A DNA stretch of 44,817 bases, from positions 1-44,817 of the forward strand of contig LBWG01000006.1 in the NCBI GenBank assembly GCA_000993535.1, written 5' to 3'. Each line of letters opens with the position of its first letter. The first letter of the stretch is position 1. The translations under genes and the position numbers were made by a program. This document shows positions 7,950-15,280 of this stretch, in pieces. The notes below the pieces were generated by a model. The model saw only the letters and a list, made by a program, of their open reading frames with translations. It had not been told where the DNA came from and did not search any database. Source of the stretch: Candidatus Uhrbacteria bacterium GW2011_GWF2_39_13 (GTDB taxonomy: Bacteria; Patescibacteriota; Patescibacteriia; UBA9934; GWF2-40-263).

Positions 7950-9146
7950 CTATGATATTTTAAGAGCGTCAATTCCGGGAAGTGCTTCCCCTGAGAGAAA
8001 TTGAAGAAGAGCTGCGCCTCCAGTTGAAAGAAGGGTAAATTTATCAGCTAAATGAAAGGACTCAATCACAGGAAGCGTATCTCCACCTCCTACAATCGTT
8101 GTAGCATGTTCTGTTTGGCGAGCAATCACGTTTGCTATTTGTTGAGTTCCTTGTGCAAAGGCAGAAATTTCACAGTATCCAAGAGGACCATTCCACACAA
8201 TGGTTTTCGCTTGTTGAAGAATCTGATGAAATTGTTTTTGTGTTTGAGGACCGATATCGACAATACGGTCTTTTTCGTTAATCTGGTTGATAGAACAAAC
8301 CGTCTTCTTTGCGTCTTTACGTAACGAACGGGCACAGACAACATCCACAGGAAGAATAATCTTTTCCCCATAGGTGTTGAGTAGTAATTTTGCCTCTTCA
8401 AGAACTCCTTCTTCAAAAATAGATTTTCCAACAGATAACCCTTGTGCCACCAAAAAAATATTTGCTAAAGCCCCTCCTATGAGCACGGTGTCCAGCTGAT
8501 CAATAAATCTTTTAATGATCGGGAGTTTGGTACTCATCTTTAATCCCCCCAACACTAAAACAAACGGATGTTTTGCTTTCTGTTCCAAACGACTCAATAC
8601 GGAAATTTCTTGGGCAAGAAGTGGTCCAGCATAGGAAGGAAGATTAGACGCAATAGCGTCAATAGATGCATGAGCTCTATGCGAAACAGAAAATGCATCA
8701 TTGACATACAGATCGCCAAACTTCGCAAGAGCTTCAGCAAATGAAGGAGCATTTTCTTCTTCTCTTGAATCAAACCGAAGATTCTCTAATAAGAGGATGT
8801 CCCCTTCTTGCATAGCAGCGACAGATTTCTCCACATCTTTACCCACAACAGAGCGTGTGAGTTTAATTTTACTTCCCAATAAACCAGACAAACGCTTGGC
8901 AACAGGTTTAAGCGAATAAGCAGACACACGTCTTCCTTTTGGTCTACCAAGATGAGCCATAATAATCACTTTAGCTCCACGTTGTGCCAACCAATTAATA
9001 TCAACCGCACAACGCGCAATACGTCCATGAGGTCCGTCTTGTACACGGCCTCCGACAACAGGAACGTTGGCATCAATCCGTATCAGGACTCGTTTGCCTT
9101 TTAAATTTATTGTATTTCCAAGTTTACGTAATTTCATAACGGACAT
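7950..9146 (-). CDS. pgk: Phosphoglycerate kinase
   Basis: The enzyme transfers phosphate from 1,3-bisphosphoglycerate to ADP. Residues around RIDANVPV, AHLGRPKG and NDAFSVSHRAHAS form the N-terminal substrate domain. GGLKMSTKLP, NGPLGYCE and GGGDTLPVIE belong to the nucleotide domain. It has 398 residues, the usual length. The start may be the ATG at 9146 or the one at 9137; neither has a clear ribosome site. It lies between the DoxX-type gene and eno in the glycolysis operon. Confidence 0.96.
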   Translation of the reverse strand: MSVMKLRKLGNTINLKGKRVLIRIDANVPVVGGRVQDGPHGRIARCAVDINWLAQRGAKVIIMAHLGRPKGRRVSAYSLKPVAKRLSGLLGSKIKLTRSVVGKDVEKSVAAMQEGDILLLENLRFDSREEENAPSFAEALAKFGDLYVNDAFSVSHRAHASIDAIASNLPSYAGPLLAQEISVLSRLEQKAKHPFVLVLGGLKMSTKLPIIKRFIDQLDTVLIGGALANIFLVAQGLSVGKSIFEEGVLEEAKLLLNTYGEKIILPVDVVCARSLRKDAKKTVCSINQINEKDRIVDIGPQTQKQFHQILQQAKTIVWNGPLGYCEISAFAQGTQQIANVIARQTEHATTIVGGGDTLPVIESFHLADKFTLLSTGGAALLQFLSGEALPGIDALKIS

Positions 9147-9170
9147 GCAGTAATTTCATCTAAAGGTCTC

Positions 9171-9674
9171 TTAACCAAAAAATACTCGGATCCATTTGTG
9201 TCTTTGATCCAATCGCCTTTCGATCAAACCGTCTATTCCAAAAATATGACCAAATCCACCAACAAAAAACAAAAAAAGAACCGCTGCATAGACGATATGT
9301 TTATCAATCAGTCCGTAAGCTGTGTTGCCTACAAAATCAGAAAAATAATAGAGCAGCATAATCAAGATTCCAAAAAATGCCGCCGGACGTATGAATAGAC
9401 CGAAAAAAAGAGATAAACCAATCAACAATAATCCCCAAATATTTAATTGATTCACAACAACATTCCCTGCCAAGGATTGAAACCACGAAGCAAAAGGACC
9501 GGTTGCTTGTTGAAGATAGCCGGCAGCACTCCATCCATCATCAATCATCAGTTTTGACCAACCTGCAACAAAAAAAAGAATTCCCATCACAAGACGAAGA
9601 ATGATAAGAGCCCAAGAAATACCTCCTAAATAGGATCCCTTTATAAAAACATCAAGCGACGTGGATTTCCTCAT
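9171..9674 (-). CDS. DoxX-family membrane protein
   Basis: A 167-residue membrane protein with four hydrophobic segments, beginning with an ILRLVMGILFFVAGWSKL-type segment that is typical of the DoxX/SURF4 superfamily. WGLLLIGLSLFFGLFIRPAA is the second characteristic stretch. DoxX proteins are linked to quinol/thiol redox or membrane functions, but the role here is unknown. It sits between gap and pgk, 9 nt after gap and 24 nt before pgk, which is an odd place for it and ties its expression to glycolysis. Confidence 0.85.
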   Translation of the reverse strand: MRKSTSLDVFIKGSYLGGISWALIILRLVMGILFFVAGWSKLMIDDGWSAAGYLQQATGPFASWFQSLAGNVVVNQLNIWGLLLIGLSLFFGLFIRPAAFFGILIMLLYYFSDFVGNTAYGLIDKHIVYAAVLFLFFVGGFGHIFGIDGLIERRLDQRHKWIRVFFG

Positions 9675-9683
9675 ATCTGTTTG

Positions 9684-10694
9684 TCAGGAAAGTTTACCAA
9701 CGTAAGTGACTAAATCTAATAAACGCTGGGTGTATCCCCACTCATTGTCATACCAAGCCAATACTTTCAACAGATCGCCATCCACAACTCTTGTCATTCC
9801 CAAATCAACAATGGCGCCATAAGAATTGCCGATAAAATCTGTAGAAACCAATGGTTCATCTGTTACACCAAGAATTCCTTTCCAACGTTTGCTTTTAGCT
9901 GCATTCTTAAACAGCATGTTGACTTCATCAACAGATGTTTTCTTTTTAAGAACAAAAGTAAAATCTGTTAAAGACACATCAATCGTTGGGACACGTACGG
10001 CAATTCCATCAAATTTATTTTTCAAACTTGTTACCACTTCCGTCGTTGCCTTAGCGGCTCCTGTGGATGTGGGAACGATATTGATAAGAGCTGAGCGAGC
10101 GCGTCGCAAATCTGGTTTGAGTTTGGGAGGTAAACTATCAACGATATTTTGCTCTGCTGTCACAGAATGAATCGTTGTCATCATGGCCTTTTTGACGCCA
10201 ATAGTTTCTGAAAGAATCTGTGCAATCGGTGCAACGGAGTTTGTGGTACAGGAAGCATTGTTGACGACATTATCGGTTTTTTTACAAAGAGTATGATTAA
10301 CCCCCATTAAAAATGTGGGTGCTTCGTCCGATGGGGCAGAAATAACGACTTTCTTTGCTCCTGCTTCCAGATGTTTTTGAGCATCGACAAGTTTAGTGAA
10401 TCGTCCAGTGGACTCCACAACCACATCAACCCCTTGAGAACCCCAAGGAATCAGTGTTGGATCCGTCCGATTAAAAACAGGGATCTGTTGACCATTTATT
10501 TTCAGATGATCTTTTCCTGCCTGTATATCCAAATTCCATGTCCGAAACACGGAATCATACTTAAGCAAATGAGCCAGTGTGCTAGGTTGTGTAAGATCGT
10601 TAATCGCCACAAAAGAAAGTTCTTTTCGTTCCCAACCTGCACGCAACGTCGTTCGACCAATACGACCGAACCCATTGATACCAATTCGCAACAT
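9684..10694 (-). CDS. gap: Glyceraldehyde-3-phosphate dehydrogenase
   Basis: This NAD-linked enzyme oxidises glyceraldehyde 3-phosphate to 1,3-bisphosphoglycerate. INGFGRIGR (6-14) is the dinucleotide motif, and Asp33 in IND is typical of NAD preference. NNASCTTN contains the catalytic Cys149. The C-terminal WYDNEWGYTQRL is also canonical. Starting at the ATG at 10694 gives 336 residues and the family N-terminus; a longer reading would add 16 residues unlike the family. It is the first gene of the lower-glycolysis operon, behind a good promoter at 10718-10746. Confidence 0.97.
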   Translation of the reverse strand: MLRIGINGFGRIGRTTLRAGWERKELSFVAINDLTQPSTLAHLLKYDSVFRTWNLDIQAGKDHLKINGQQIPVFNRTDPTLIPWGSQGVDVVVESTGRFTKLVDAQKHLEAGAKKVVISAPSDEAPTFLMGVNHTLCKKTDNVVNNASCTTNSVAPIAQILSETIGVKKAMMTTIHSVTAEQNIVDSLPPKLKPDLRRARSALINIVPTSTGAAKATTEVVTSLKNKFDGIAVRVPTIDVSLTDFTFVLKKKTSVDEVNMLFKNAAKSKRWKGILGVTDEPLVSTDFIGNSYGAIVDLGMTRVVDGDLLKVLAWYDNEWGYTQRLLDLVTYVGKLS

Positions 10695-10717
10695 AGAAAA
10701 AATAAAATATTTCTTCC

Positions 10718-10746
10718 ATTTTAACATTTTTTGAGATAACAACCAA
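10718..10746 (-). promoter_or_regulatory. Promoter of the glycolysis operon
   Basis: On the minus strand TTGGTT (10741-10746) is followed after 17 nt by TAAAAT (10718-10723), preceded by TGT as an extended -10. The -35 touches the terminator hairpin at 10746-10769. The predicted leader before gap is about 17 nt. Confidence 0.5.
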
Positions 10747-10769
10747 AAACAGAGCCGAAGCCCTGTTTT
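10746..10769 (-). terminator. UUCG terminator, ancestral end of rpsB-tsf
   Basis: On the minus strand AAAACAGGGC, a TTCG tetraloop and GCTCTGTTTT form a GC-rich stem followed by T. It abuts the left copy of the 30-bp repeat. In the arrangement without the insertion it would come directly after the tsf stop codon, so it is probably the original tsf terminator, now about 3 kb from tsf. Confidence 0.7.
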
Positions 10770-10792
10770 TTAAATAACGAATCTTGAAAAAC
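10763..10792. repeat. Left 30-bp direct repeat (attachment-site-like)
   Basis: These 30 bases are identical to 13740-13769. They run from the arm of the tsf terminator through TTTTTTAAATAACGAATC to TTGAAAAAC. This copy is a duplicate of the last codons and stop of tsf, without the rest of the gene. Confidence 0.85.
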
Positions 10793-10858
10793 CCTTGAAA
10801 TCTAGTGAAGAAGAGTCAGAACTTTAACAACGAGAAGAATGCCTCATATTTAGTTCAT

Positions 10859-11962
10859 CTATTTTCCCGATTTTCGTCTATTACATTCTTTACATAACAT
10901 CTGACAATTTTCTGCGGTCGTTTTTCCCCCTTCGTGCCACGGATCAATATGATCTGCTTCCATTTCTGAAACTGAGAACCCTTTTTTACATGCAGAACAA
11001 ATACCATTTTGTCGTTCGTATGCTTCCCGTTTCATGTTTGGTGTAAATGCTCGAATAGAAAGGTATTTTTCTTTTCGAGTTAGAACGTAAGGATAAATAC
11101 CAGACTTCTTTGTTACATCTTCGTCTTGCATTAATTCTTTTATTTCTTTTTCTAACTTATCGGCATTGAATTTCTGATTTTCAAATTCATTATAAAGCTC
11201 GCCCCAGTTCACATCAGACATTTCTTTTCGATAAGTAGTAAAAGTTTTTCTTACCCATGCAATTACATTTTGAAAAAAAATCCACAATTCATCCGCATTT
11301 TTATCATGCTGGTACTTTGCCATGTATGCTTCAATCTCTCCGTTATTTATCCAAGAAATTGCAGCCTCTAAATACTCTTGCCTGATAGGAGAACCTGTTA
11401 CCAATTGTCCTCCGTCATTCGCAAGTAAATATGCCGCACAATTTGTTTTACTAAATTTCAATTTTGCATCAGAAAGCCAAGGTCCAGTGTAGACAGCATT
11501 TCGTAATTCTTGAGGAAATAATTTCTCACCAGCGATATTAATAATTTTAAACCAATCGAGTTTTTCCTTATCAGTTCCTTCACAGTGATAAATCATAAGA
11601 TCATAATTCATAATCTGTTCCTGCTCTTCTTTGGTTAGATTATGAAACATTGCCGTTCTACCATTGAATTCAATTGAAAAATCTCCATTTACGAATTGGG
11701 CAAGACTGATTGTCCGTTGCTGTCCATCAAGCACTTCAAAATTTCCATCTTCTTTTTTTACCCAGTACATCACATTCAAAGGAAAACCATTTTTGATCGT
11801 TCTGATTACTTCATCTCGTTGTTTTCCACTGTATACAAACTCTCTTTGGTATTTCGGACGAATATCCAATTTACCGCCATATGCACTAACACCTTCTTCG
11901 GCACTATCTTTATAGTCTTTTACGACTTCCGCAATTTTAATTTTGTGTAAATCTATTTTCAT
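10859..11962 (-). CDS. DUF262 and HNH endonuclease domain protein
   Basis: The N-terminal domain (about 1-130) is DUF262, a ParB-like fold with DGQQR at 79-83, seen in GmrSD-type and other DNA-targeting defence proteins. The C-terminal domain (about 322-367) is a zinc-bound HNH nuclease with CSAC, ADHIDPWHEGG, AEN and CKEC. It is the likely restriction or effector component paired with the methylase upstream; that pairing is inferred from context. The ATG at 11962 overlaps the TGA of an alternate-frame tail of the preceding gene (ATGA), which argues for translational coupling. It is the last gene of the inserted island. Confidence 0.88.
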   Translation of the reverse strand: MKIDLHKIKIAEVVKDYKDSAEEGVSAYGGKLDIRPKYQREFVYSGKQRDEVIRTIKNGFPLNVMYWVKKEDGNFEVLDGQQRTISLAQFVNGDFSIEFNGRTAMFHNLTKEEQEQIMNYDLMIYHCEGTDKEKLDWFKIINIAGEKLFPQELRNAVYTGPWLSDAKLKFSKTNCAAYLLANDGGQLVTGSPIRQEYLEAAISWINNGEIEAYMAKYQHDKNADELWIFFQNVIAWVRKTFTTYRKEMSDVNWGELYNEFENQKFNADKLEKEIKELMQDEDVTKKSGIYPYVLTRKEKYLSIRAFTPNMKREAYERQNGICSACKKGFSVSEMEADHIDPWHEGGKTTAENCQMLCKECNRRKSGK

Positions 11963-12493
11963 ACTATTTTTTTATTATCTTTTTCAACTTTTTCCTCAAC
12001 CTGTTTCTGAATACCTTTAATTTTTTCGACGGTATAACATCTTTTCACTGGAGCGAATATCACGAATACGAGCCAAAAGTTTTTTGAAGTACACCCCACC
12101 GCCATTATTTTTCAAAAATTCATCATTCACGGTGAATCCTTGAACAAGATATTCATGAAGTCGGGCAGTCGCCCATTGACGAAAACGAGTCCCTTGAATA
12201 GAGCTTACACGGTATCCAACTGATATAATTACGTCCAGATTATAGTAATTTGTTGGTTTGGTAGAAAAATCGGAATTTCCGATTTTTCTCATAGTATCTT
12301 GTTCTGCAAGCTCATTTTCTATATAAACATTCAAAATATGTTCATTTATAGTAGAACGACTTTTATCAAACATTTCTGCCATTTGGTCAATGGTCAACCA
12401 CACAGTTTCATTTTCAACACGCACCTCAATAGCAGGCTTTCCGTTATCGCCCTCGTAAATGAGCATTCTATTATTAGGTTCGTGATTTTTCAT
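11959..12493 (-). pseudogene. RhuM-like gene, truncated or frameshifted
   Basis: The reading frame from 12493 to 12017 gives 158 residues. It contains the RhuM/virulence-protein domain: a WLTIDQMAEMFDKSRSTINEHI helix-turn-helix-like start, YYNLDVIISVGYRV and RFRQWATARLHEYLVQGF. It then stops soon after RIRDIRSSEK, where family members usually continue for over 100 residues. The +1 frame is open from about 12040 to the TGA at 11959 and gives a Lys/Glu-rich tail (VEKIKGIQKQVEEKVEK...) ending in ATGA overlap with the next gene. This suggests a frameshift or internal deletion in a once longer gene. The start one base after the methylase stop indicates coupling. The function of RhuM proteins is unclear, but they often lie in restriction-modification loci. 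Confidence 0.75.
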
Positions 12494-12494
12494 A

Positions 12495-13634
12495 TTATTT
12501 TTGTGGCTTTTTGTTTTTAATAAGTATTCTTGCATAAGGAACTTCAACAATTCCATTTTTAATCATATATAAATCCCCATCAACAGCGCCTCTTTTCTGG
12601 ACTTCTTTTCTATATATTTTATGCTCTTTTTCATATGGTTTAACCCCAATATCTAAGCCTGAGTTAGAAATTCCCAAACCAAGAATTTTGAATTGATCTG
12701 GATTGTACTTATCAACAAAAGTGATTGGCACGCCCATACCACCCTCATAATCCATTGGTATTTCCTGAACTTTTGAGACTTCTATACCTTCATAATTAGC
12801 ATACTGCGGATAATTTTCTGAATTATATTTTTTATAAAGGACAATATCTTGTTTATGTTTTTCTACCTCAAGATTTGTAAACCAACATGAAGTTGAAACC
12901 CGAGCAATCTTTTTCCCTTTTTCGTCTATATGATGAAAAAGTTTCCAGTCTTCAGGAACCTCAAAAAACATTCCTACATTAAAATTGGTATATCCTGTAC
13001 GAAAATGATCATCTTTAATTAATTTAAAAACTTCTTTATAGGTTATTGCATTTGTGTTTCCAATAATCAAAAACTTTTTATTGTATTTTGTAAGTTGGGC
13101 AATATATTCTCTAAAAAGCGAAAAGGGTGGATTTGATACAATTATATCTGCTTCTTTAAGTAGTTCGACACTTTCTGAACTTCTAAAGTCTCCGTCATCT
13201 TCTAGTGGTGCCCATTCATTGTTTTTATTAGCTTTGAGTTGTTCGGCAATATCACGTAAATCAAATGCCCCGTCATCATCAAGATCACTGACCTCATTGA
13301 TAATGAATTTGTTTGCTGTTGCTTTTGGGCGACCTTTTGTTGTAGTGATTGTTTTATTGTCGCCAAATAATCCTAGTTGAGTATTGGCAATTGGCGATGG
13401 TTTGTAACTCGTAGCGATAAGCCTTTTTAAACCAAGGGCATTAAAATTACCCGCAAAATATTTGAAAAAGTTGCTTTCAAACGGATCATCACAATTGCAA
13501 TAAACAACCTTACTCCGAAACTGATCTTTATAGTGCTTCAGTTCTTTTTCAATATCAATAAGTTGAGTATAAAACTCATCTTTTTTTGCCTTGTTGGCTT
13601 TATGTAAATTATTGTTTAATGATTTTTTTGCCAT
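12495..13634 (-). CDS. EcoRI-family adenine-specific DNA methyltransferase
   Basis: The 379-residue protein matches the EcoRI modification methylase family. KDEFYTQ (18-24) lies near the N-terminus, YCNCDDP (45-51) in the AdoMet-binding part, and NPPF (168-171) is the catalytic motif of N6-adenine methylases. It would transfer a methyl group from AdoMet to adenine and protect the host from a partner nuclease. No EcoRI-like nuclease is present; the DUF262-HNH protein two genes downstream is the candidate partner. It is the first gene of the island, 30 nt from the hairpin at 13664-13702. The recognition sequence cannot be predicted. Confidence 0.9.
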   Translation of the reverse strand: MAKKSLNNNLHKANKAKKDEFYTQLIDIEKELKHYKDQFRSKVVYCNCDDPFESNFFKYFAGNFNALGLKRLIATSYKPSPIANTQLGLFGDNKTITTTKGRPKATANKFIINEVSDLDDDGAFDLRDIAEQLKANKNNEWAPLEDDGDFRSSESVELLKEADIIVSNPPFSLFREYIAQLTKYNKKFLIIGNTNAITYKEVFKLIKDDHFRTGYTNFNVGMFFEVPEDWKLFHHIDEKGKKIARVSTSCWFTNLEVEKHKQDIVLYKKYNSENYPQYANYEGIEVSKVQEIPMDYEGGMGVPITFVDKYNPDQFKILGLGISNSGLDIGVKPYEKEHKIYRKEVQKRGAVDGDLYMIKNGIVEVPYARILIKNKKPQK

Positions 13635-13663
13635 AGTTTTATTTCAAAAGGAAAAAATTAAGG

Positions 13664-13702
13664 ACAGAAAAAGCACTACCAACAGCGTAGTGCTTTTTCT
13701 GT
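13664..13702 (-). terminator. Perfect 16-bp hairpin terminator at the island's right end
   Basis: Positions 13664-13679 and 13687-13702 are perfect inverted arms around a 7-nt loop, with T-runs. It stops transcription from tsf before it enters the island, replacing the displaced native terminator. It shares AGAAAAAGCACTACC with the hairpin at 12-68. Confidence 0.75.
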
Positions 13703-13739
13703 AATCAATCTAGGGAACCCCCACTGATTTGCGTATGAT

Positions 13740-13769
13740 CTGTTTTTTAAATAACGAATCTTGAAAAAC
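13740..13769. repeat. Right 30-bp direct repeat (tsf side)
   Basis: Identical to 10763-10792. It contains the last seven codons and the TAA of tsf plus the first arm of the original terminator. It marks the right junction of the insertion. Confidence 0.85.
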
Positions 13770-14334
13770 GCTTTATTTGCATGTTCTCCCCCAAAGAAGA
13801 AATTTTCTCTTTGAGATATTCCTCGATAGTCTTGTCTTCGTCTTTGATAAACGATTGTTCCATCAAGACAACGTTGGAATACCATTTGTTCAATTTTCCT
13901 TCAACGATTTTTGCAATAATATCTGCTGGTTTAGACTGATTCTCCATCTCTTTTGTGTAAATTTCTTTTTCTTTTTCGATCACGTCCGCAGGGACATCAG
14001 CTCGAGTAAGATAAAGAGGATCGACAGCGCTCACGTGCAAGGCAATATCGTTACAAAAATCAATAAAGGCTTCATTGCGTGCGACAAAATCTGTTTCACA
14101 CAATATTTCAACCATGGCTCCTAATTTTGCATTTGAATGAATGTAGCAATGCACACGACCTTCGGTGGTTTCGCGATCAGCTTTTTTTGCTGCTTTGGCC
14201 ATTCCTTTTTCTCGAAGAATTTGCACGGCTTTTTCTAAATCACCGGAGGATTCTTCTAATGCTTTTTTGGCATCCATCATTCCAGCACCTGTCATGGAAC
14301 GAAGTTCTGCAACAAGCTTTGCATCAATGTTCAT
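13747..14334 (-). CDS. tsf: Elongation factor Ts
   Basis: EF-Ts is the guanine nucleotide exchange factor for EF-Tu. The N-terminal UBA-like domain with LRSMTGAGMMDAKKAL and the conserved ETDFVARNEAF segment identify it. At 195 residues it is a short form, as in many bacteria with a single reduced core domain. The last residues, FSRFVI, are encoded inside the 30-bp repeat, so the C-terminus was rebuilt by the inserted element. It follows rpsB with a 26-nt gap. Confidence 0.95.
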   Translation of the reverse strand: MNIDAKLVAELRSMTGAGMMDAKKALEESSGDLEKAVQILREKGMAKAAKKADRETTEGRVHCYIHSNAKLGAMVEILCETDFVARNEAFIDFCNDIALHVSAVDPLYLTRADVPADVIEKEKEIYTKEMENQSKPADIIAKIVEGKLNKWYSNVVLMEQSFIKDEDKTIEEYLKEKISSLGENMQIKRFSRFVI

Positions 14335-14360
14335 ACAATTAAAGAACAGAAGTGAATAAA

Positions 14361-15131
14361 TTAAGAAGCAGTTGAAGTTTTAGAAGATCCTGTTTCGGAT
14401 GTTTTTTTGATCGTTTTGGCACGTACATCTGCAGCGACTTTTGCCGCTGAGGATTTTCCTTCTTTAACAGCATCACAGACTAATTTACAAACAAGTTCAA
14501 TAGATTTTACTGCATCATCATTTCCGGGAATGATCTTGGTCACACCTTCTGGATTCACGTTGGTGTCACACAGAGCAATCACCGGAATTCCTGTAACAAC
14601 AGCCTCTTTAAGCGCTGTTTTTTCTGTTCGTACATCGATGATGAAAATAGCATCCGGTGTGCGAGTGACATTTTGCATTCCACCAAGTTTATCTTCCATT
14701 TCTTCGATTTCTCGCGAAATCATGAGCTGTTCTTTTTTGGTGTATTTTTTGAGTTCACCCTTATCGCGTTGATCTTTCAGTGTTTTCATCTTTTTGAGAG
14801 TCTTCTTTATTTGATCAAAGTTTGTAAGAGTTCCTCCAAGCCAACGGTTAACCACGTAAGGCATCTCGCAAGCTTCTGCATATTTTTGAATGTTGGCTTT
14901 TGCTTGAAGCTTGGTTCCAACAAACAACACAATGCCTCCACGACCAGCAATACCTTTTACGGCTTCTAAAGCCTCTTGAAGATATTCTTGTGTTTTTTCT
15001 AAATCAATAATGTGAACACCTTGTCGTGATCCGAAAATAAATTTCTTCATTTTTGGATGCCAACGACTCGTTGTGTGACCAAAGTGCATGCCAGCTTTGA
15101 GCATGTCTACTAAAGAAGGAAGATTTGCCAT
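14361..15131 (-). CDS. rpsB: 30S ribosomal protein S2
   Basis: S2 is a small-subunit protein. LKAGMHFGHTTSRWHPKM and the following FIFGSRQGVHIIDLEKT are the family signatures. VVNRWLGGTLTNF and the FIIDVRTEK-A-EA segment follow. The ATG at 15131 gives MANLPSLVDML and lies behind AAGGA; an upstream ATG three codons earlier would be too close to it. It has 256 residues with a Ser/Thr/Lys-rich C-terminal tail. It is cotranscribed with tsf. Confidence 0.96.
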   Translation of the reverse strand: MANLPSLVDMLKAGMHFGHTTSRWHPKMKKFIFGSRQGVHIIDLEKTQEYLQEALEAVKGIAGRGGIVLFVGTKLQAKANIQKYAEACEMPYVVNRWLGGTLTNFDQIKKTLKKMKTLKDQRDKGELKKYTKKEQLMISREIEEMEDKLGGMQNVTRTPDAIFIIDVRTEKTALKEAVVTGIPVIALCDTNVNPEGVTKIIPGNDDAVKSIELVCKLVCDAVKEGKSSAAKVAADVRAKTIKKTSETGSSKTSTAS

Positions 15132-15266
15132 AGGGTACATTTCCTTTTAAACATCAGTGGCAATACCAGACCCGCCTAAAAAAAGGGGGAGGAACTGGTT
15201 ATTGTGAAGTCCACTTGTATAGATAAATTATGACCGGACTCTACAGAAATAAACGAAAAAGGTCAA
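15132..15266 (-). promoter_or_regulatory. rpsB promoter and leader
   Basis: On the minus strand TTGACC (15261-15266) and TAGAGT (15238-15243) are 17 nt apart. About 100 nt of leader then precede rpsB, with a C-rich and G-rich pair of segments near 15170-15195. Leaders of rpsB are often autoregulated by S2, but I cannot confirm a known fold here. Confidence 0.45.
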
Positions 15267-15280
15267 GAAATAAAGAGGCT

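Larger units (their letters stand above)
10763..13769. mobile_element. Integrated restriction-modification island in the 3' end of tsf
   Basis: Exact 30-bp direct repeats bound the region, and the right copy is the functional 3' end of tsf. Everything between is a self-contained minus-strand cluster: methylase, RhuM-like, DUF262-HNH. Its base composition is visibly richer in A and T than the flanks. The geometry, in which a gene end is restored and its terminator is displaced, is that of site-specific integration. No integrase, excisionase or replication gene is present in the 3 kb, so it may be mobilised in trans or be a decayed remnant. Confidence 0.75.

Noticed and set aside
10763-13769. 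Classical transposon or insertion sequence
   Set aside because: No transposase and no terminal inverted repeats are seen. A 30-bp target duplication is too long for usual transposition, and the overlap with a gene end fits site-specific integration better.
13676-13885. A 69-codon minus-strand frame crossing the right border of the tsf island
   Set aside because: It overlaps tsf in another frame and runs through the terminator hairpin; it is a by-product of both.
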